A stretch of 64,000 nt of DNA from the NCBI RefSeq assembly GCF_000619905.2, contig NZ_CP012371.1:248001-312000 (forward strand), in the 5' to 3' direction. The DNA comes from Nitrosospira briensis C-128. Its GTDB lineage: Bacteria > Pseudomonadota > Gammaproteobacteria > Burkholderiales > Nitrosomonadaceae. The position numbers and the translations under genes were made by a program. Positions 1 through 8,657 of the stretch are shown piece after piece (the first letter of the stretch is position 1; every line of letters begins with the position of its first letter). The notes beneath the pieces were generated by a model. The model was given only the letters and a program-made list of their open reading frames with translations, was not told the DNA's origin and did not search any database.

Positions 1-1
1 C

Positions 2-463
2 AGCGTATTATTCTCACCCGGCCAGGCGCTATTGCGGCAGGAGTCGAGCAGAGTGATCGAGGCAGTGGCGCAGGTGTTGAAGAACGACAGACATGCGATT
101 CAGGTTGAAGGCCATACCGACAATATACCGATCATCACCGAAAAATTTCCCTCCAACTGGGAACTGTCGGCCGTGCGTGCCAGCAGCGTGGTGAGGTTGA
201 TGATCGGCAATGGCGTGGATGCCACGCGGCTTACGGCAGCGGGATATGGCGAAAATCGCCCTGTCGGACCGAACGATACGGAGGAGGGCCGTATGCGAAA
301 CCGGCGAGTCACAATCATGATCCTGTCCAGCCTTCCCGATATCTCAGCCGGGATTTTATCCGGGAATTCATCTGAGGGTTCATCCGACACTTCAACCGGG
401 GCTTCACCTGATGCGATACCTGGCCTATCCGATACCGTACCTGCTACCTTGATCGATACCTGA
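2..463 (+). CDS. motB: MotB-like stator protein, C-terminal part (5' end outside window)
   Basis: The reading frame is open to the window edge, so only about 153 C-terminal residues are visible. They form an OmpA/MotB peptidoglycan-binding domain, with the family signature VEGHTDNIPI followed by SNWELSAVRASSVV, and the closing motif GRMRNRRVTI. In the family this domain anchors the MotA/MotB proton channel to the cell wall around the rotor. The membrane helix and plug lie upstream, outside the window, so MotB cannot be told from a MotD paralogue. A low-complexity tail rich in S, D, T and P follows the domain. The gene runs convergently to flgN, about 50 bp away. Confidence 0.85.
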   Translation, partial: SVLFSPGQALLRQESSRVIEAVAQVLKNDRHAIQVEGHTDNIPIITEKFPSNWELSAVRASSVVRLMIGNGVDATRLTAAGYGENRPVGPNDTEEGRMRNRRVTIMILSSLPDISAGILSGNSSEGSSDTSTGASPDAIPGLSDTVPATLIDT

Positions 464-516
464 TTGGGTACGTTGGCCTGGCACACTGCGCCGTATCGGA
501 AAGCTTACTGATCGAC

Positions 517-993
517 TCAGCCCTCGCCAAGCTGGCGACCACCGAAAAACGACTGGGGTTGGCCATCCGAACAATACAGTCTCGCGTTTTGCCCGCCATG
601 GGTCGAGGTCTGCAATACCGATATCGCCTGCTGAATGTAGCGCAGGCGCTGACCGACAAGGATGCCGTTGATCTTGTTGAGCTGACTGGCTGTTTCCGCC
701 AATTGAAGCAGTTCCTCCCACGCATCGACAGCAGCGGGGCAATCGCGTAAACCGCGTTCCATGCCGATATGGTCTTGAGTATAGCCGAGCTTTCTCAACC
801 AGTAGTTGCGCGCATCCGACAGTTGAGCCAATTGTTGGGCCTGGTGCGCTTTTTCGTTGGCGATTGACAGCAGCAGGGATGTGCCCGGCTGCTGTAATGC
901 AGCTTGCTCCCGGCGCAAAATATCGATGAAATCCCGCGTCGCGTCGCGCTCGCGGCTGATGCAGGCAACGGGATCGAAAATACTGTTAGTCAA
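517..993 (-). CDS. flgN: Flagellar synthesis chaperone FlgN
   Basis: A 158-residue, helix-rich protein. FlgN is the cytoplasmic chaperone for the hook-filament junction proteins FlgK and FlgL. Assignment rests on its position directly after flgM in an flgA-flgM-flgN group, its size (enteric FlgN is about 140 residues) and its heptad-like Leu/Gln/Glu pattern. Sequence conservation in this family is low. The start is TTG at 993; a purine-rich GGGGAAGGG lies just upstream and overlaps the end of flgM, whose stop is 1 bp away, so the two are probably translationally coupled. The C-terminal 30 residues are Gly/Gln-rich. Confidence 0.8.
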   Translation of the reverse strand: MTNSIFDPVACISRERDATRDFIDILRREQAALQQPGTSLLLSIANEKAHQAQQLAQLSDARNYWLRKLGYTQDHIGMERGLRDCPAAVDAWEELLQLAETASQLNKINGILVGQRLRYIQQAISVLQTSTHGGQNARLYCSDGQPQSFFGGRQLGEG

Positions 994-994
994 G

Positions 995-1315
995 TTAACC
1001 CTTCCCCCTATGGATCAGGTCGCGCACCGTGTCGAGCAAACCATCGGCGACCTTGCCGGGGTTTACGGTGAAGTGGCCCTCGCTGATTGCCCGTTTGATC
1101 TCCTCCACCCTGACGGCGTCGAAAACTTCGACATTCCCCAATTTTTTTTCGATGCTTTGCAATTGTATGCTCAGTTGAACGCTATCTTTTCCGCCCACTG
1201 AAGCATTCTGGCTTTTTGAAGGCACGCTGCCCACTGCCATTTGCCCGGGTTTGCCAGCGCTCGCCTCGCCGATGGGCTTGGTAGCGTTGGTTTTGATGTT
1301 ATTTTCTATCTGCAC
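995..1315 (-). CDS. flgM: Anti-sigma28 factor FlgM
   Basis: A 106-residue protein. The family binds sigma28 (FliA) in the cytoplasm and is exported through the finished hook, which releases late-gene transcription. The C-terminal half has the FlgM pattern: DSVQLS, then a helix, then VRVEEIKRAISEGHFTVNPGKVADGLL. That second helix pair is the sigma-binding region. The N-terminal half is polar and low in hydrophobics, as expected of the disordered export region. The start is GTG at 1315 with TAGGAG about 8 nt upstream. A sigma28-like promoter lies at 1347-1373, which would give FlgM autogenous feedback. flgN follows 1 bp downstream. Confidence 0.9.
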   Translation of the reverse strand: MQIENNIKTNATKPIGEASAGKPGQMAVGSVPSKSQNASVGGKDSVQLSIQLQSIEKKLGNVEVFDAVRVEEIKRAISEGHFTVNPGKVADGLLDTVRDLIHRGKG

Positions 1316-1641
1316 GGATCTGCTCCTACAATTGATTGTAAGCAGTGTAACGGAGGTCTCGGAAGAAACTTGAGCTTTTTCGCCAGAATCTGTGGCACAA
1401 CAGGTTCAACCTGAAAAGCCTTTTATATCAGTGGCAAAAACCATCACACATTTGACCAAATCCTCATTGCAGTTCTACGATCCATCAATAGTTCACACGA
1501 TGGGTGGAGCAGCGCGTAACCCATCACGTTCGTTTCATGAAAGCAATTTTCTAGCCGTGATAAATTGCATTATCGGCCCAGCGATGGTTTGCCATATAGG
1601 GCAAATGCATCCGATGGGTTGCGCTCTGCTGCTACGACCCA
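1316..1641. other. flgM-flgA gap with GATGGGT palindromes
   Basis: No gene is seen. The gap holds the flgM promoter (1347-1373) and two palindromic arms, at 1499-1529 (GATGGGT ... ACCCATC) and about 1612-1644 (GATGGGTTGCGCT ...). The second arm shares its core with copies near 30015-30030 and 30093-30111. A perfect GCCGATAA box on the minus strand (1570-1577) has a poor -35 partner. Confidence 0.5.
1347..1373 (-). promoter_or_regulatory. Predicted sigma28 promoter of flgM-flgN
   Basis: On the minus strand the site reads TCAA (1373-1370), 15 nt, then TCCGTTAC (1354-1347). It differs by one base in each box from the TAAA-N15-(A/T)CCGTTAA form at flgK, fliC and the receiver gene at 27057. The predicted start of transcription is about 25 nt before the GTG of flgM. 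Confidence 0.55.
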
Positions 1642-2364
1642 TTAATAACTTACTTCCACTATTGCTCCGGCTCGGGCGGTCCCGCTCACCACCGAGCCCG
1701 ACGCAATACGAACCTGCACCAGTTGTCCCTCAGCGGCGTTATTGAGCGCTCTACCATCCGCCGTTACGCTGAATCCACGTCCGCTGGAGACCAGTTTCAC
1801 ATTTTGATTCTGCATCACTGCCGCTCGTGCGCGCAGCATGTCCTGGCGTAACGGGCTTCCGAAAGAAATGCTGCCGGAGAGCGTTCTACCCAAAGCCAGA
1901 TTCGGGTCAGTGACAACGCCCGGCGGAAGCTGCGCCAGATCGCCGCTGCGGGTGGCCAGATCCGCCGCGGTGAGCATATGTCCCTGCGTCAGAGGCTTGG
2001 CGCTGACAACATAATCCGCAATGACTTTTACCGTGGCGCGTATGTAAATCGTCCATTGATACGGCACGGTGCAACGTACTATCACAGTTGTATTGCCCCA
2101 CGGCCGGCTGCCGGGCGGCAAGGACGGCTCAAGTGCGGCGCAGGCGGGCAGGTTGATCCGGGGATCGATTGCACCCAGCGTGATTTCAGGCTGACCGGGC
2201 AGACCGGCCGACTGGGTATGCAGGAAGTTCAAGACGATATCCTGGACAAGACGCGGATCCTGCCTCGCGTTCGCCGATGCCGATGCCGATGCCGCAGCGG
2301 ACAGGGAGAGAAGGGCGACAAAGCTCAGGCCGCAGGAAAGTACATGGCGAGACACGATGGGCAT
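1642..2364 (-). CDS. flgA: Flagellar P-ring assembly chaperone FlgA
   Basis: A 240-residue protein with an N-terminal signal peptide: Met plus a short basic region, then SCGLSFVALLSLSAAASASA. FlgA is a periplasmic chaperone that helps FlgI form the P ring. The C-terminal two thirds match the family: a SAF-like segment (YVVSAKPLTQGHMLTAADL), the PGVVTDPNLALGRTL stretch and the ending VRIASGSVVSGTARAGAIVEV. It is divergent from flgB across a 468 bp gap and lies upstream of flgM on the same strand, but 326 bp away and probably in a separate transcript. Confidence 0.92.
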   Translation of the reverse strand: MPIVSRHVLSCGLSFVALLSLSAAASASASANARQDPRLVQDIVLNFLHTQSAGLPGQPEITLGAIDPRINLPACAALEPSLPPGSRPWGNTTVIVRCTVPYQWTIYIRATVKVIADYVVSAKPLTQGHMLTAADLATRSGDLAQLPPGVVTDPNLALGRTLSGSISFGSPLRQDMLRARAAVMQNQNVKLVSSGRGFSVTADGRALNNAAEGQLVQVRIASGSVVSGTARAGAIVEVSY

Positions 2365-2832
2365 GGCGGATTCCTCGAAAAAAATGTCCTAGATCAGGGT
2401 GAACCGGGGTTGGCCGCAATTCTAGTCTGCGGGCCGCCTTGGCAGCATGTCGAACTGAGGCGGGTTTGGGCCGTTATTTGATGAATTGCCCGCATGCATG
2501 ACAACGCATCATGTTTGCCGCAATCAACCTGATCCGGACCTTTTGATGCTGCAGGAAAACGGCATTGATTGCCTCCTCCCATTTCTTCCTTTCGGCAAGC
2601 AGACTGGACCTGTGGTCCTGTGGCTGCGGAATAGTTGGCGAGGCAGCCTCGCATCACAGGGGAAGACCCATTACTGGAAAGGACTCAGGAAGCGAAAGAT
2701 CGCTTAAACCCGAAGATAAAGGGTTTTAACCCTGCTGATCTTTCTTTTGGACCGATCAGGAGTGAAATACTATGGCAGCAGCGCAATTTCCAATCAATAC
2801 CGGTATCGGAAGCATGTACTTGAGGAGAATTC
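2365..2832. other. Divergent flgA/flgB control region
   Basis: This 468 bp gap must contain the flgA and flgB promoters. No sigma28-type site in the local form is visible. A small inverted repeat AAACCC ... GGGTTT lies at about 2705-2726. Short open frames here have no family features and no clear ribosome site. An AGGAG sequence precedes the flgB ATG. Confidence 0.4.
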
Positions 2833-3240
2833 ATGATAAACAAACTTGATGCGACATTTCGCTTTTACGAGGATGCAGCCAATCTGCGGGCCCATCGCCA
2901 GCAATTGATCGCGTCCAACATCGCCAACGTGGATACGCCGAACTTCAAGGCGCGCGATATCAGTTTCAAGGACGCGCTGGAGAATACCGGCGGCAACAAG
3001 GTCGTCAAACTGGCAACAAATGTTCCGAATCATATTGCGTCGCCAGGCAGTGGCGGCGGGGCAGCCGCAGCCGGCGCGCCGTTGATGTATCGCGCCGCCA
3101 TACAGGGAAGCGTGGATGGCAATACGGTAGATATGGATATCGAGCGCAGTCAGTTTGCCGACAACGCTATCCACTACGAAGCCAACCTCACATTCATCAG
3201 CGACCAGATCAAAATCATGCGGTCTGCTATTCAAGGTTAA
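2833..3240 (+). CDS. flgB: Flagellar proximal rod protein FlgB
   Basis: A 135-residue protein matching the usual FlgB length. The N-terminal rod/hook signature is [17 protein letters not shown], and the C-terminal helix ([19 protein letters not shown]) is the pairing helix of axial proteins. FlgB forms part of the proximal rod in the periplasm and is exported by the flagellar type III system without a cleaved signal. It is the first gene of the long flgBCDEFGHIJKL run; GGAG precedes the ATG and flgC begins 14 bp after the stop. Confidence 0.95.
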   Translation: MINKLDATFRFYEDAANLRAHRQQLIASNIANVDTPNFKARDISFKDALENTGGNKVVKLATNVPNHIASPGSGGGAAAAGAPLMYRAAIQGSVDGNTVDMDIERSQFADNAIHYEANLTFISDQIKIMRSAIQG

Positions 3241-3254
3241 GGAGAGCTTGCATC

Positions 3255-3674
3255 ATGTCCCTGTTCAATATTTTTACCGTCGCCGGTTCGGCGATGACAG
3301 CCCAGAATCAACGCCTGAACGTGGTGGCGAGCAACCTCGCCAACGCCGATAGCGCGGTGAGTTCCAATGGCCAGCCATACAGGGCCAAACAGGTGCTGTT
3401 CATGAGTATCCCGTCAGCAGCCGGCACCGATCCCAACAATGCATCCAGTGGGGTAAAAGTGTCGGGAGTAGTCGAGGATCAATCACCAATGAAGCTGATA
3501 TACGAACCCACCCATCCGATGGCGAACGAGGAAGGCTTCGTAACCATGCCGAATGTGAATGTGGTGGAAGAAATGGTCGATATGATCTCGGCCTCACGTT
3601 CGTATCAGAACAACGTGGATATGATGAATACCGCGAAGACCCTGCTGCTGAAGACTCTAAGCATCGGACAATAA
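3255..3674 (+). CDS. flgC: Flagellar proximal rod protein FlgC
   Basis: A 139-residue rod protein. It shows the axial-protein N-terminal motif ([17 protein letters not shown]), the FlgC stretch [19 protein letters not shown] and the conserved C-terminal helix [17 protein letters not shown]. It assembles with FlgB and FlgF into the proximal rod. An AGGAG-type site (GGAGAG) lies about 9 nt ahead of the ATG. Length and motifs are normal. Confidence 0.95.
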   Translation: MSLFNIFTVAGSAMTAQNQRLNVVASNLANADSAVSSNGQPYRAKQVLFMSIPSAAGTDPNNASSGVKVSGVVEDQSPMKLIYEPTHPMANEEGFVTMPNVNVVEEMVDMISASRSYQNNVDMMNTAKTLLLKTLSIGQ

Positions 3675-3698
3675 ACATCGCAACAACAAGGAAAAACC

Positions 3699-4367
3699 AT
3701 GAGCACAATCCAGGATACGCAATCAGCCTCCAATCTTTTTGCAACGTATGGCGCAAAAAATACGGCCAAACCCGCTGCTGAGGATCCCCAGGACCGGTTT
3801 CTCAAACTGCTGGTTACGCAGATGAAGAATCAGGATCCTCTCAATCCACTTGATAACGCTCAAGTGACTTCGCAGCTCGCGCAAATCAGTACGGTCAACG
3901 GTATCGAAAAGCTTAACGCCACTATCCAGGCCATGGCGAGCAATATTAACGCGGGGCAATCTCTACAGGCTGCCACCATGATCGGTAAAGACGTGCTCGT
4001 GCCCGGGTCCGATCTAAGGTTGTCGGGCGGCGGCGGAATATTCGGCGTGGAACTGGCGCAAGCGGCGGATCAGGTGAAAGTAACGATACACGATGCCTCA
4101 GGCCGCGCAATCCGGGTTATGGATCTGGATGCGCTACCGGCGGGTCCCCTGGCACTGGCGTGGGACGGCAAGACCACCGAGGGTGTCCAGGCTGCCGATG
4201 GTACGTACAGCTTCAGTATCGCAGCGTCGCGTGGTGACCAGAAGGTCGATGCGCAACCGTTGGCCTTCGGCTCTGTTCAGAGCGTTTCCCAGGGAAATGA
4301 AGGTGTGCGGCTGAATGTCGGAACACTTGGAATGGTAGGGTTGACCGACATCAAACAGATTTTTTAA
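3699..4367 (+). CDS. flgD: Hook capping/scaffold protein FlgD
   Basis: A 222-residue protein. The N-terminal domain has the FlgD hallmark FLKLLVTQMKNQDPLNPLD, followed by TSQLAQISTVNGIEKLN. The C-terminal part is the beta-rich FlgD/tudor-like and Ig-like region, with a VKVTIHDASGRAIRVMDL segment. FlgD caps the growing hook and is absent from the mature flagellum. It sits between flgC and flgE as usual. Confidence 0.95.
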   Translation: MSTIQDTQSASNLFATYGAKNTAKPAAEDPQDRFLKLLVTQMKNQDPLNPLDNAQVTSQLAQISTVNGIEKLNATIQAMASNINAGQSLQAATMIGKDVLVPGSDLRLSGGGGIFGVELAQAADQVKVTIHDASGRAIRVMDLDALPAGPLALAWDGKTTEGVQAADGTYSFSIAASRGDQKVDAQPLAFGSVQSVSQGNEGVRLNVGTLGMVGLTDIKQIF

Positions 4368-4423
4368 ACCGGGCATTATCGAGTATTCCGCCTCATGGAT
4401 GAGGCGCTATCCAAGGAGTTATC

Positions 4424-5644
4424 ATGAGTTTTCAGCAAGGCTTGAGTGGTTTGAACGCAGCGTCGAAAAATCTCGACGTGATCGGCAACAACGTGGCCAA
4501 TGCCAATACGGTGGGGTTCAAGCAGTCTCAGGCCCAGTTTGCGGATGTGTTTGCCAATTCACTTTCGGGCGGCAGTAGCGTTCAGTCCGGCATCGGCGTC
4601 AAGGTTGCCGCAATCGCGCAACAGTTCAATCAGGGCAGCATTACTGCATCCAGTAATCCGCTCGATGTTGCAATCAACGGCGGCGGCTTTTTTCGCCTAA
4701 GCGATCAGGGCACCGTCAGCTATTCGCGCAACGGTCAATTCCATCCGGATAAGGATGGGTTCATCGTTAACAGCAGCGGCCAGCGACTCACCGGATATAC
4801 GGCGAACGCAGCCGGTGTGGTCAGTACCGCCGCGCCCACCGATCTACAGATCTCGACGGCCGACCTGCCACCCGCGGCAACCACGCTGGTGAGCGCCCTC
4901 GTTAACCTGGATTCACGCGAACCGGCACTCAGTTCCGCTGCCTTCAACCTGGCTGATCCGACAACGTACCATGGTTCAACCTTTTTACCGATTCACGACA
5001 GCCTGGGCAACCCGAGCACACTGTCGGCCTATTTCCTCAAGACAGGCACCAATAGTTGGGATGTTTTTGCGGCCAATGATGGCACTCTGCTCAATGGTGG
5101 CGCATCGGTAGGCGCGTTGAATTTCTTGTCCAACGGCGCGCTCGACCCGCTAAGTTCCAACATATTCAGTGTAGCGGCTCCGGTCGGCACCGGCGCCAAT
5201 CCTCTGGCCTTTAATCTTGATTTCACCGGCACCACCCAGTTTGGATCCAGCTTCAGTATCAACGCGCTGGAGCAGGACGGTTATACCTCAGGTCGACTCA
5301 CCGGGTTTGCCGTCGGCGCTGACGGCATAATCCGTGGCAGCTATTCGAGCGGAAAATTCTTAACCCTGGGCCAAGTGGCGTTGGCCAATTTCGCCAATCC
5401 CCAGGGTTTGGAACCGCACGGTAATAATACCTGGAAAGAAAGCGCCGCCTCTGGCGCCGCATTGGTGGGCGTGCCCAACACCGGAGGGTTAGGTGTATTG
5501 CAATCCGGCGCAGTTGAGGATTCGAACGTGGAGCTTACCTCGGAGCTCGTCAATATGATTACTGCACAGCGCATCTACCAGGCCAATGCCCAGACCATCA
5601 AGACACAAGATCAGCTATTACAGACGATAGTGAACCTGAAGTGA
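4424..5644 (+). CDS. flgE: Flagellar hook protein FlgE
   Basis: A 406-residue hook subunit, close to the enteric length. It starts MSFQQGLSGLNAASKNLDVI with the axial motif GNNVANANTVGFK. It ends with the paired helix VELTSELVNMITAQRIYQAN. The central part is a variable Ser/Ala/Asn-rich beta domain. AAGGAG lies about 7 nt before the ATG. A long palindromic repeat begins about 35 bp after the stop and separates flgE from flgF. Confidence 0.95.
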   Translation: MSFQQGLSGLNAASKNLDVIGNNVANANTVGFKQSQAQFADVFANSLSGGSSVQSGIGVKVAAIAQQFNQGSITASSNPLDVAINGGGFFRLSDQGTVSYSRNGQFHPDKDGFIVNSSGQRLTGYTANAAGVVSTAAPTDLQISTADLPPAATTLVSALVNLDSREPALSSAAFNLADPTTYHGSTFLPIHDSLGNPSTLSAYFLKTGTNSWDVFAANDGTLLNGGASVGALNFLSNGALDPLSSNIFSVAAPVGTGANPLAFNLDFTGTTQFGSSFSINALEQDGYTSGRLTGFAVGADGIIRGSYSSGKFLTLGQVALANFANPQGLEPHGNNTWKESAASGAALVGVPNTGGLGVLQSGAVEDSNVELTSELVNMITAQRIYQANAQTIKTQDQLLQTIVNLK

Positions 5645-5677
5645 TGGAAAGCATGAAAACATAAGAAACCGCAACTG

Positions 5678-5841
5678 CTAGCAGCCTGTCGGGCTTGAAG
5701 AATCGCAGCGAAAAGCTGACTGGGTGAGGGTAGATTTTGCGGATTTTGAAGGCCAATAGTTATTCTATTGGTCGAAAAAGCAGCGAAATATGGCCAGACG
5801 CTTTTGCAGCCGATTTCCTTTAAACCCCGACAGGCTGCTAG
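5678..5841. repeat. MITE-like palindromic repeat, family 1, long copy
   Basis: About 164 bp. The ends are an inverted repeat that begins CTAGCAGCCTGTCGG and finishes CCGACAGGCTGCTAG. The interior carries TTGAAGAATCGCAGCGAAAA, a GCCAATAGTTATTCTATTGG mini-palindrome and TTTTGCAGCCGATTTCC. Near-identical copies lie at 27425-27593 and 29755-29915, and short deletion copies at 45822-45880 and 52813-52875. It has no coding capacity. It lies between flgE and flgF. Confidence 0.85.
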
Positions 5842-5980
5842 ACCTCGATTTCGTATTTAACCGTTGTAAGAACGTGATGCGCGGCGATATCCGCAATCGA
5901 GGCATGTTCCAGAGACCGTTCAACCTGTTGCATGAATCTCTCAACCCCGATTTAAAATATCCACTATCACAGGAGTAACC

Positions 5981-6733
5981 ATGGATCGAATGATCTATGT
6001 TTCCATGACCGGCGCAAAACATACGCTGGGGCAGCAAGCCGCCATGTCGCACAATCTCGCGAACGCAAACACGACTGGCTACCGTGCCGAGACCAGTGTA
6101 TTACGGGCCGTGCCGATCCTCGGTAATACGCTGGCAACACGGGCATTCGTGGTGGATTCCAGCGCTGGCGCGGATTTCCGCCCCGGTACCGAGCAGCATA
6201 CCGGACGTGAACTCGACGTAGCAGTACAGGGATCGGGATGGATCGCCGTGCAACTGGAAGATGGGAGCGAAGCGTACACACGCAATGGCAGCCTGCATAT
6301 CAGCTCCAACGGGATCTTGCAGACTCGCAACGGCCTGAATATACGGGGCGACGGCGGGCCGATTTCCATTCCACCAAATACTGTCGTCACCATCGGTAGG
6401 GACGGGACAGTCTCTACAGTGCCGGCAGGAGCCGGCGCGAACGAACCGAGTATCTCCTCGACAATTGGCCGCATCAAGCTGGTCAATCCTCCCGAGGCCC
6501 AACTCACGCGCGGCCTGGATGGACTATTCCGGCTGGCGGCCGGCGGCGAGGCCGAGGCCGACGTCGAGGTCACGCTCAGCAGCGGCGCGCTGGAGGGCAG
6601 CAATGTCAATGTGGTCGAGGCTTTGGTCGACATGATCTCGCTTTCCCGCCAGTTTGAAATGCACATGAAGATGCTGAAGAATGCCGAGGGTAATGCCCAG
6701 CGCGCCAGTGTCCTCTTGTCTGTAAACGGCTGA
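5981..6733 (+). CDS. flgF: Flagellar proximal rod protein FlgF
   Basis: A 250-residue rod protein. It starts MDRMIYVSMTGAKHTLGQQ with the axial motif SHNLANANTTGYR, has the central flagellar-basal-body segment GSGWIAVQLEDGSEAYTRNG, and ends with the helix VEALVDMISLSRQFEMHMK. FlgF sits between the proximal rod and the FlgG distal rod. AGGAG is placed 6 nt before the ATG. The upstream 336 bp hold a family 1 repeat and the downstream 318 bp a family 2 palindrome. Confidence 0.95.
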   Translation: MDRMIYVSMTGAKHTLGQQAAMSHNLANANTTGYRAETSVLRAVPILGNTLATRAFVVDSSAGADFRPGTEQHTGRELDVAVQGSGWIAVQLEDGSEAYTRNGSLHISSNGILQTRNGLNIRGDGGPISIPPNTVVTIGRDGTVSTVPAGAGANEPSISSTIGRIKLVNPPEAQLTRGLDGLFRLAAGGEAEADVEVTLSSGALEGSNVNVVEALVDMISLSRQFEMHMKMLKNAEGNAQRASVLLSVNG

Positions 6734-6776
6734 TATCCGAACACCAGACTCCGCTGTAATCCTTGCGTCATCCACA

Positions 6777-6832
6777 TGTAGGTCGGGCTCCGCCCGACAT
6801 CGTTTTTGATTGTTGGGCGGAGCCCGACCTAC
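6777..6832. repeat. Family 2 palindrome (GTAGGTCGGGC type)
   Basis: The arms are GTAGGTCGGGCTCCGCCCGAC and its near-perfect complement, around a short ATCGTTTTTGATTG-like loop. Related copies lie at 37605-37698 and 50612-50668. It lies in the flgF-flgG gap; the rest of the gap, to 7051, shows no gene. Confidence 0.8.
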
Positions 6833-7051
6833 TTGCGCATAGCGCATTACGCCTAATCCAACATCGATCAATTTGCGTTATCCACAGAACAATTTCGTCG
6901 TATCGAATCAAGATGAAACCGGGAAGAAACACGGAATTGACCCTCTTTTCCACGCGCTGGCCATCTCGGCGCTGTTATACGATGTCGCAAATATCGCCAC
7001 CGCAGCCAACGGCTGCACAGGCCCTTACCGCTCAACCTTCAGGAGAAACAC

Positions 7052-7834
7052 TTGATTCGCTCACTCTGGATTTCAAAGACCGGTCTGGATGCACAACAGA
7101 CCCAGATGGATGTCATCGCCAACAATCTGGCAAATGTCAGCACTAATGGGTTCAAGCGCTCGCGCGCCGTGTTCGAGGACCTGATATACCAGACGTTGCG
7201 CCAGCCTGGCGCGCAATCATCGCAGCAGACGCAATTGCCGTCCGGCCTGCAGATCGGTACCGGCGTAAGGCCGGTCGCCACCGAGCGCGTGTATACCCAG
7301 GGCAACCTGCAGCAGACCGGCAACTGGAAGGACGTGGCGATTAACGGCCAGGGATTCTTCCAGGTATTGCGGCCGGATGGTTCGACAGCCTATACGCGTG
7401 ATGGCTCATTTCAGATTGACGCCGAGGGACAGCTCGTCACGTCGAGCGGATATCAGATTCAGCCCGCCATCACTATTCCTCCCAATGCTCAGAGCGTTAC
7501 CATTGGCCGCGATGGCGTTGTCACCATAACCCAGCAGAATTCTCCTCTCCCGGCCCAGGTAGGTTCGTTACAGCTTGTTACTTTCATCAATCCGGTGGGT
7601 TTGCAGGCCGTCGGTGAGAATCTCTTTATCGAAACCGGTTCCAGCGGCACCCCCAACCTCAACACGCCTGGTGCGGATGGCACCGGATTGCTGAACCAGG
7701 GCTACGTGGAAACTTCCAACGTCAACGTAGTGGAGGAACTGGTCAATATGATACAGACCCAGCGTGCTTACGAAATTAACAGCAAGGCGATCCAGACTTC
7801 GGATCAGATGCTGCAGCGCCTGTCGCAAATGTAA
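7052..7834 (+). CDS. flgG: Flagellar distal rod protein FlgG
   Basis: A 260-residue protein, exactly the usual FlgG length. It begins [20 protein letters not shown] with [16 protein letters not shown], and carries the FlgG-specific [20 protein letters not shown]. The closing helix is [21 protein letters not shown]. The start codon is TTG at 7052, chosen because the family's N-terminus aligns there and AGGAG lies 8 nt upstream. FlgG builds the distal rod through the P and L rings. Confidence 0.95.
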   Translation: MIRSLWISKTGLDAQQTQMDVIANNLANVSTNGFKRSRAVFEDLIYQTLRQPGAQSSQQTQLPSGLQIGTGVRPVATERVYTQGNLQQTGNWKDVAINGQGFFQVLRPDGSTAYTRDGSFQIDAEGQLVTSSGYQIQPAITIPPNAQSVTIGRDGVVTITQQNSPLPAQVGSLQLVTFINPVGLQAVGENLFIETGSSGTPNLNTPGADGTGLLNQGYVETSNVNVVEELVNMIQTQRAYEINSKAIQTSDQMLQRLSQM

Positions 7835-7898
7835 TGTGGCAAATTATAGAAACGATGACTGGCGAGCGGCAATATGCCGTGAGCATGCGGGCAGTCCG

Positions 7899-8600
7899 AT
7901 GACTGCAAATATTTTCGCCGCGCGAAGCGAACGGTTGGCGGCATCCCTCGTGTTTATGGTTGCCATTCTGTTCGGGCTGTCAGGGTGCATAACCCTTCCG
8001 GCCCCCGCATCGATCGTGCAGCAGCCGCTGTCTTCCCGCGCGGCGCAGGCAGGGATACCGCCCGCTAATGGCGCGATTTATCAGGCGGGCATTCAGCATC
8101 GGCCGTTATTTGAAGATCGCCGCGCGCGCCAGGTGGGCGATACGATAGTGATCGTCCTCAACGAAAAAACCAACGCAAGCAAGAAATCCAATAGTAGTGT
8201 CAATAAGAACGGCGAGGTAAATGTGGGTATCCCGCCTATTGTATTTGGCGTTCCCATCACTAAAAAAGTGGATATGGGCGCCTCTACCGCCAATGATTTC
8301 GCGGGTAAAGGCGAAGCGGCTTCCGCCAACAATTTTACCGGCACGATTACCGTTACCGTGCTTGAAGTGCTGCCGAACCGCAACCTCGTGGTAAGTGGCG
8401 AAAAACAACTGTCCATGACGCAGGGCACCGAGTACATCCGTTTCTCCGGCGTAGTCCGTCCCGAGACCGTCATCAATAACATGGTTTCGTCCGTGCAGGT
8501 GGCTGACGCAAAAATCGAGTACAAGGCCAACGGCTACATCGATGAGGCACAGACCATGGGCTGGCTCTCGCGCTTTTTCCTGACCGTCTCACCGTTTTAA
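7899..8600 (+). CDS. flgH: Flagellar L-ring lipoprotein FlgH
   Basis: A 233-residue outer-membrane lipoprotein. A hydrophobic signal (VFMVAILFGLSGC) ends in a lipobox, with Cys as the lipidated residue. The mature part shows FlgH motifs: RARQVGDTIVIVLNEKTNASK, then ANNFTGTITVTVLEVLPNRNLVVSGEKQ and the closing EYIRFSGVVRP. The frame is open further upstream to 7764, inside flgG. The ATG at 7899 is preferred because it puts the signal peptide at the N-terminus. FlgH forms the L ring around the distal rod. Confidence 0.93.
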   Translation: MTANIFAARSERLAASLVFMVAILFGLSGCITLPAPASIVQQPLSSRAAQAGIPPANGAIYQAGIQHRPLFEDRRARQVGDTIVIVLNEKTNASKKSNSSVNKNGEVNVGIPPIVFGVPITKKVDMGASTANDFAGKGEAASANNFTGTITVTVLEVLPNRNLVVSGEKQLSMTQGTEYIRFSGVVRPETVINNMVSSVQVADAKIEYKANGYIDEAQTMGWLSRFFLTVSPF

Positions 8601-8657
8601 TAAACGCATGAATTATTGCGCCAAAAATTGAATGATTACCGTGGTCCCAGCGATTCC

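Noticed and set aside
1570-1596. Perfect GCCGATAA box on the minus strand upstream of flgM
   Set aside because: Its -35 partner at 15 nt is TATG, and it is about 250 nt from the gene inside a repeat-rich gap. The site at 1347-1373 fits the other promoters better.
2486-2707. Small open frame in the flgA/flgB gap
   Set aside because: No ribosome site and no recognisable sequence.
2703-2760. Possible sigma28 promoter for flgB
   Set aside because: No TAAA and CCGTTAA/CCGATAA pair at 15 nt; the nearest pair is spaced 20 nt.
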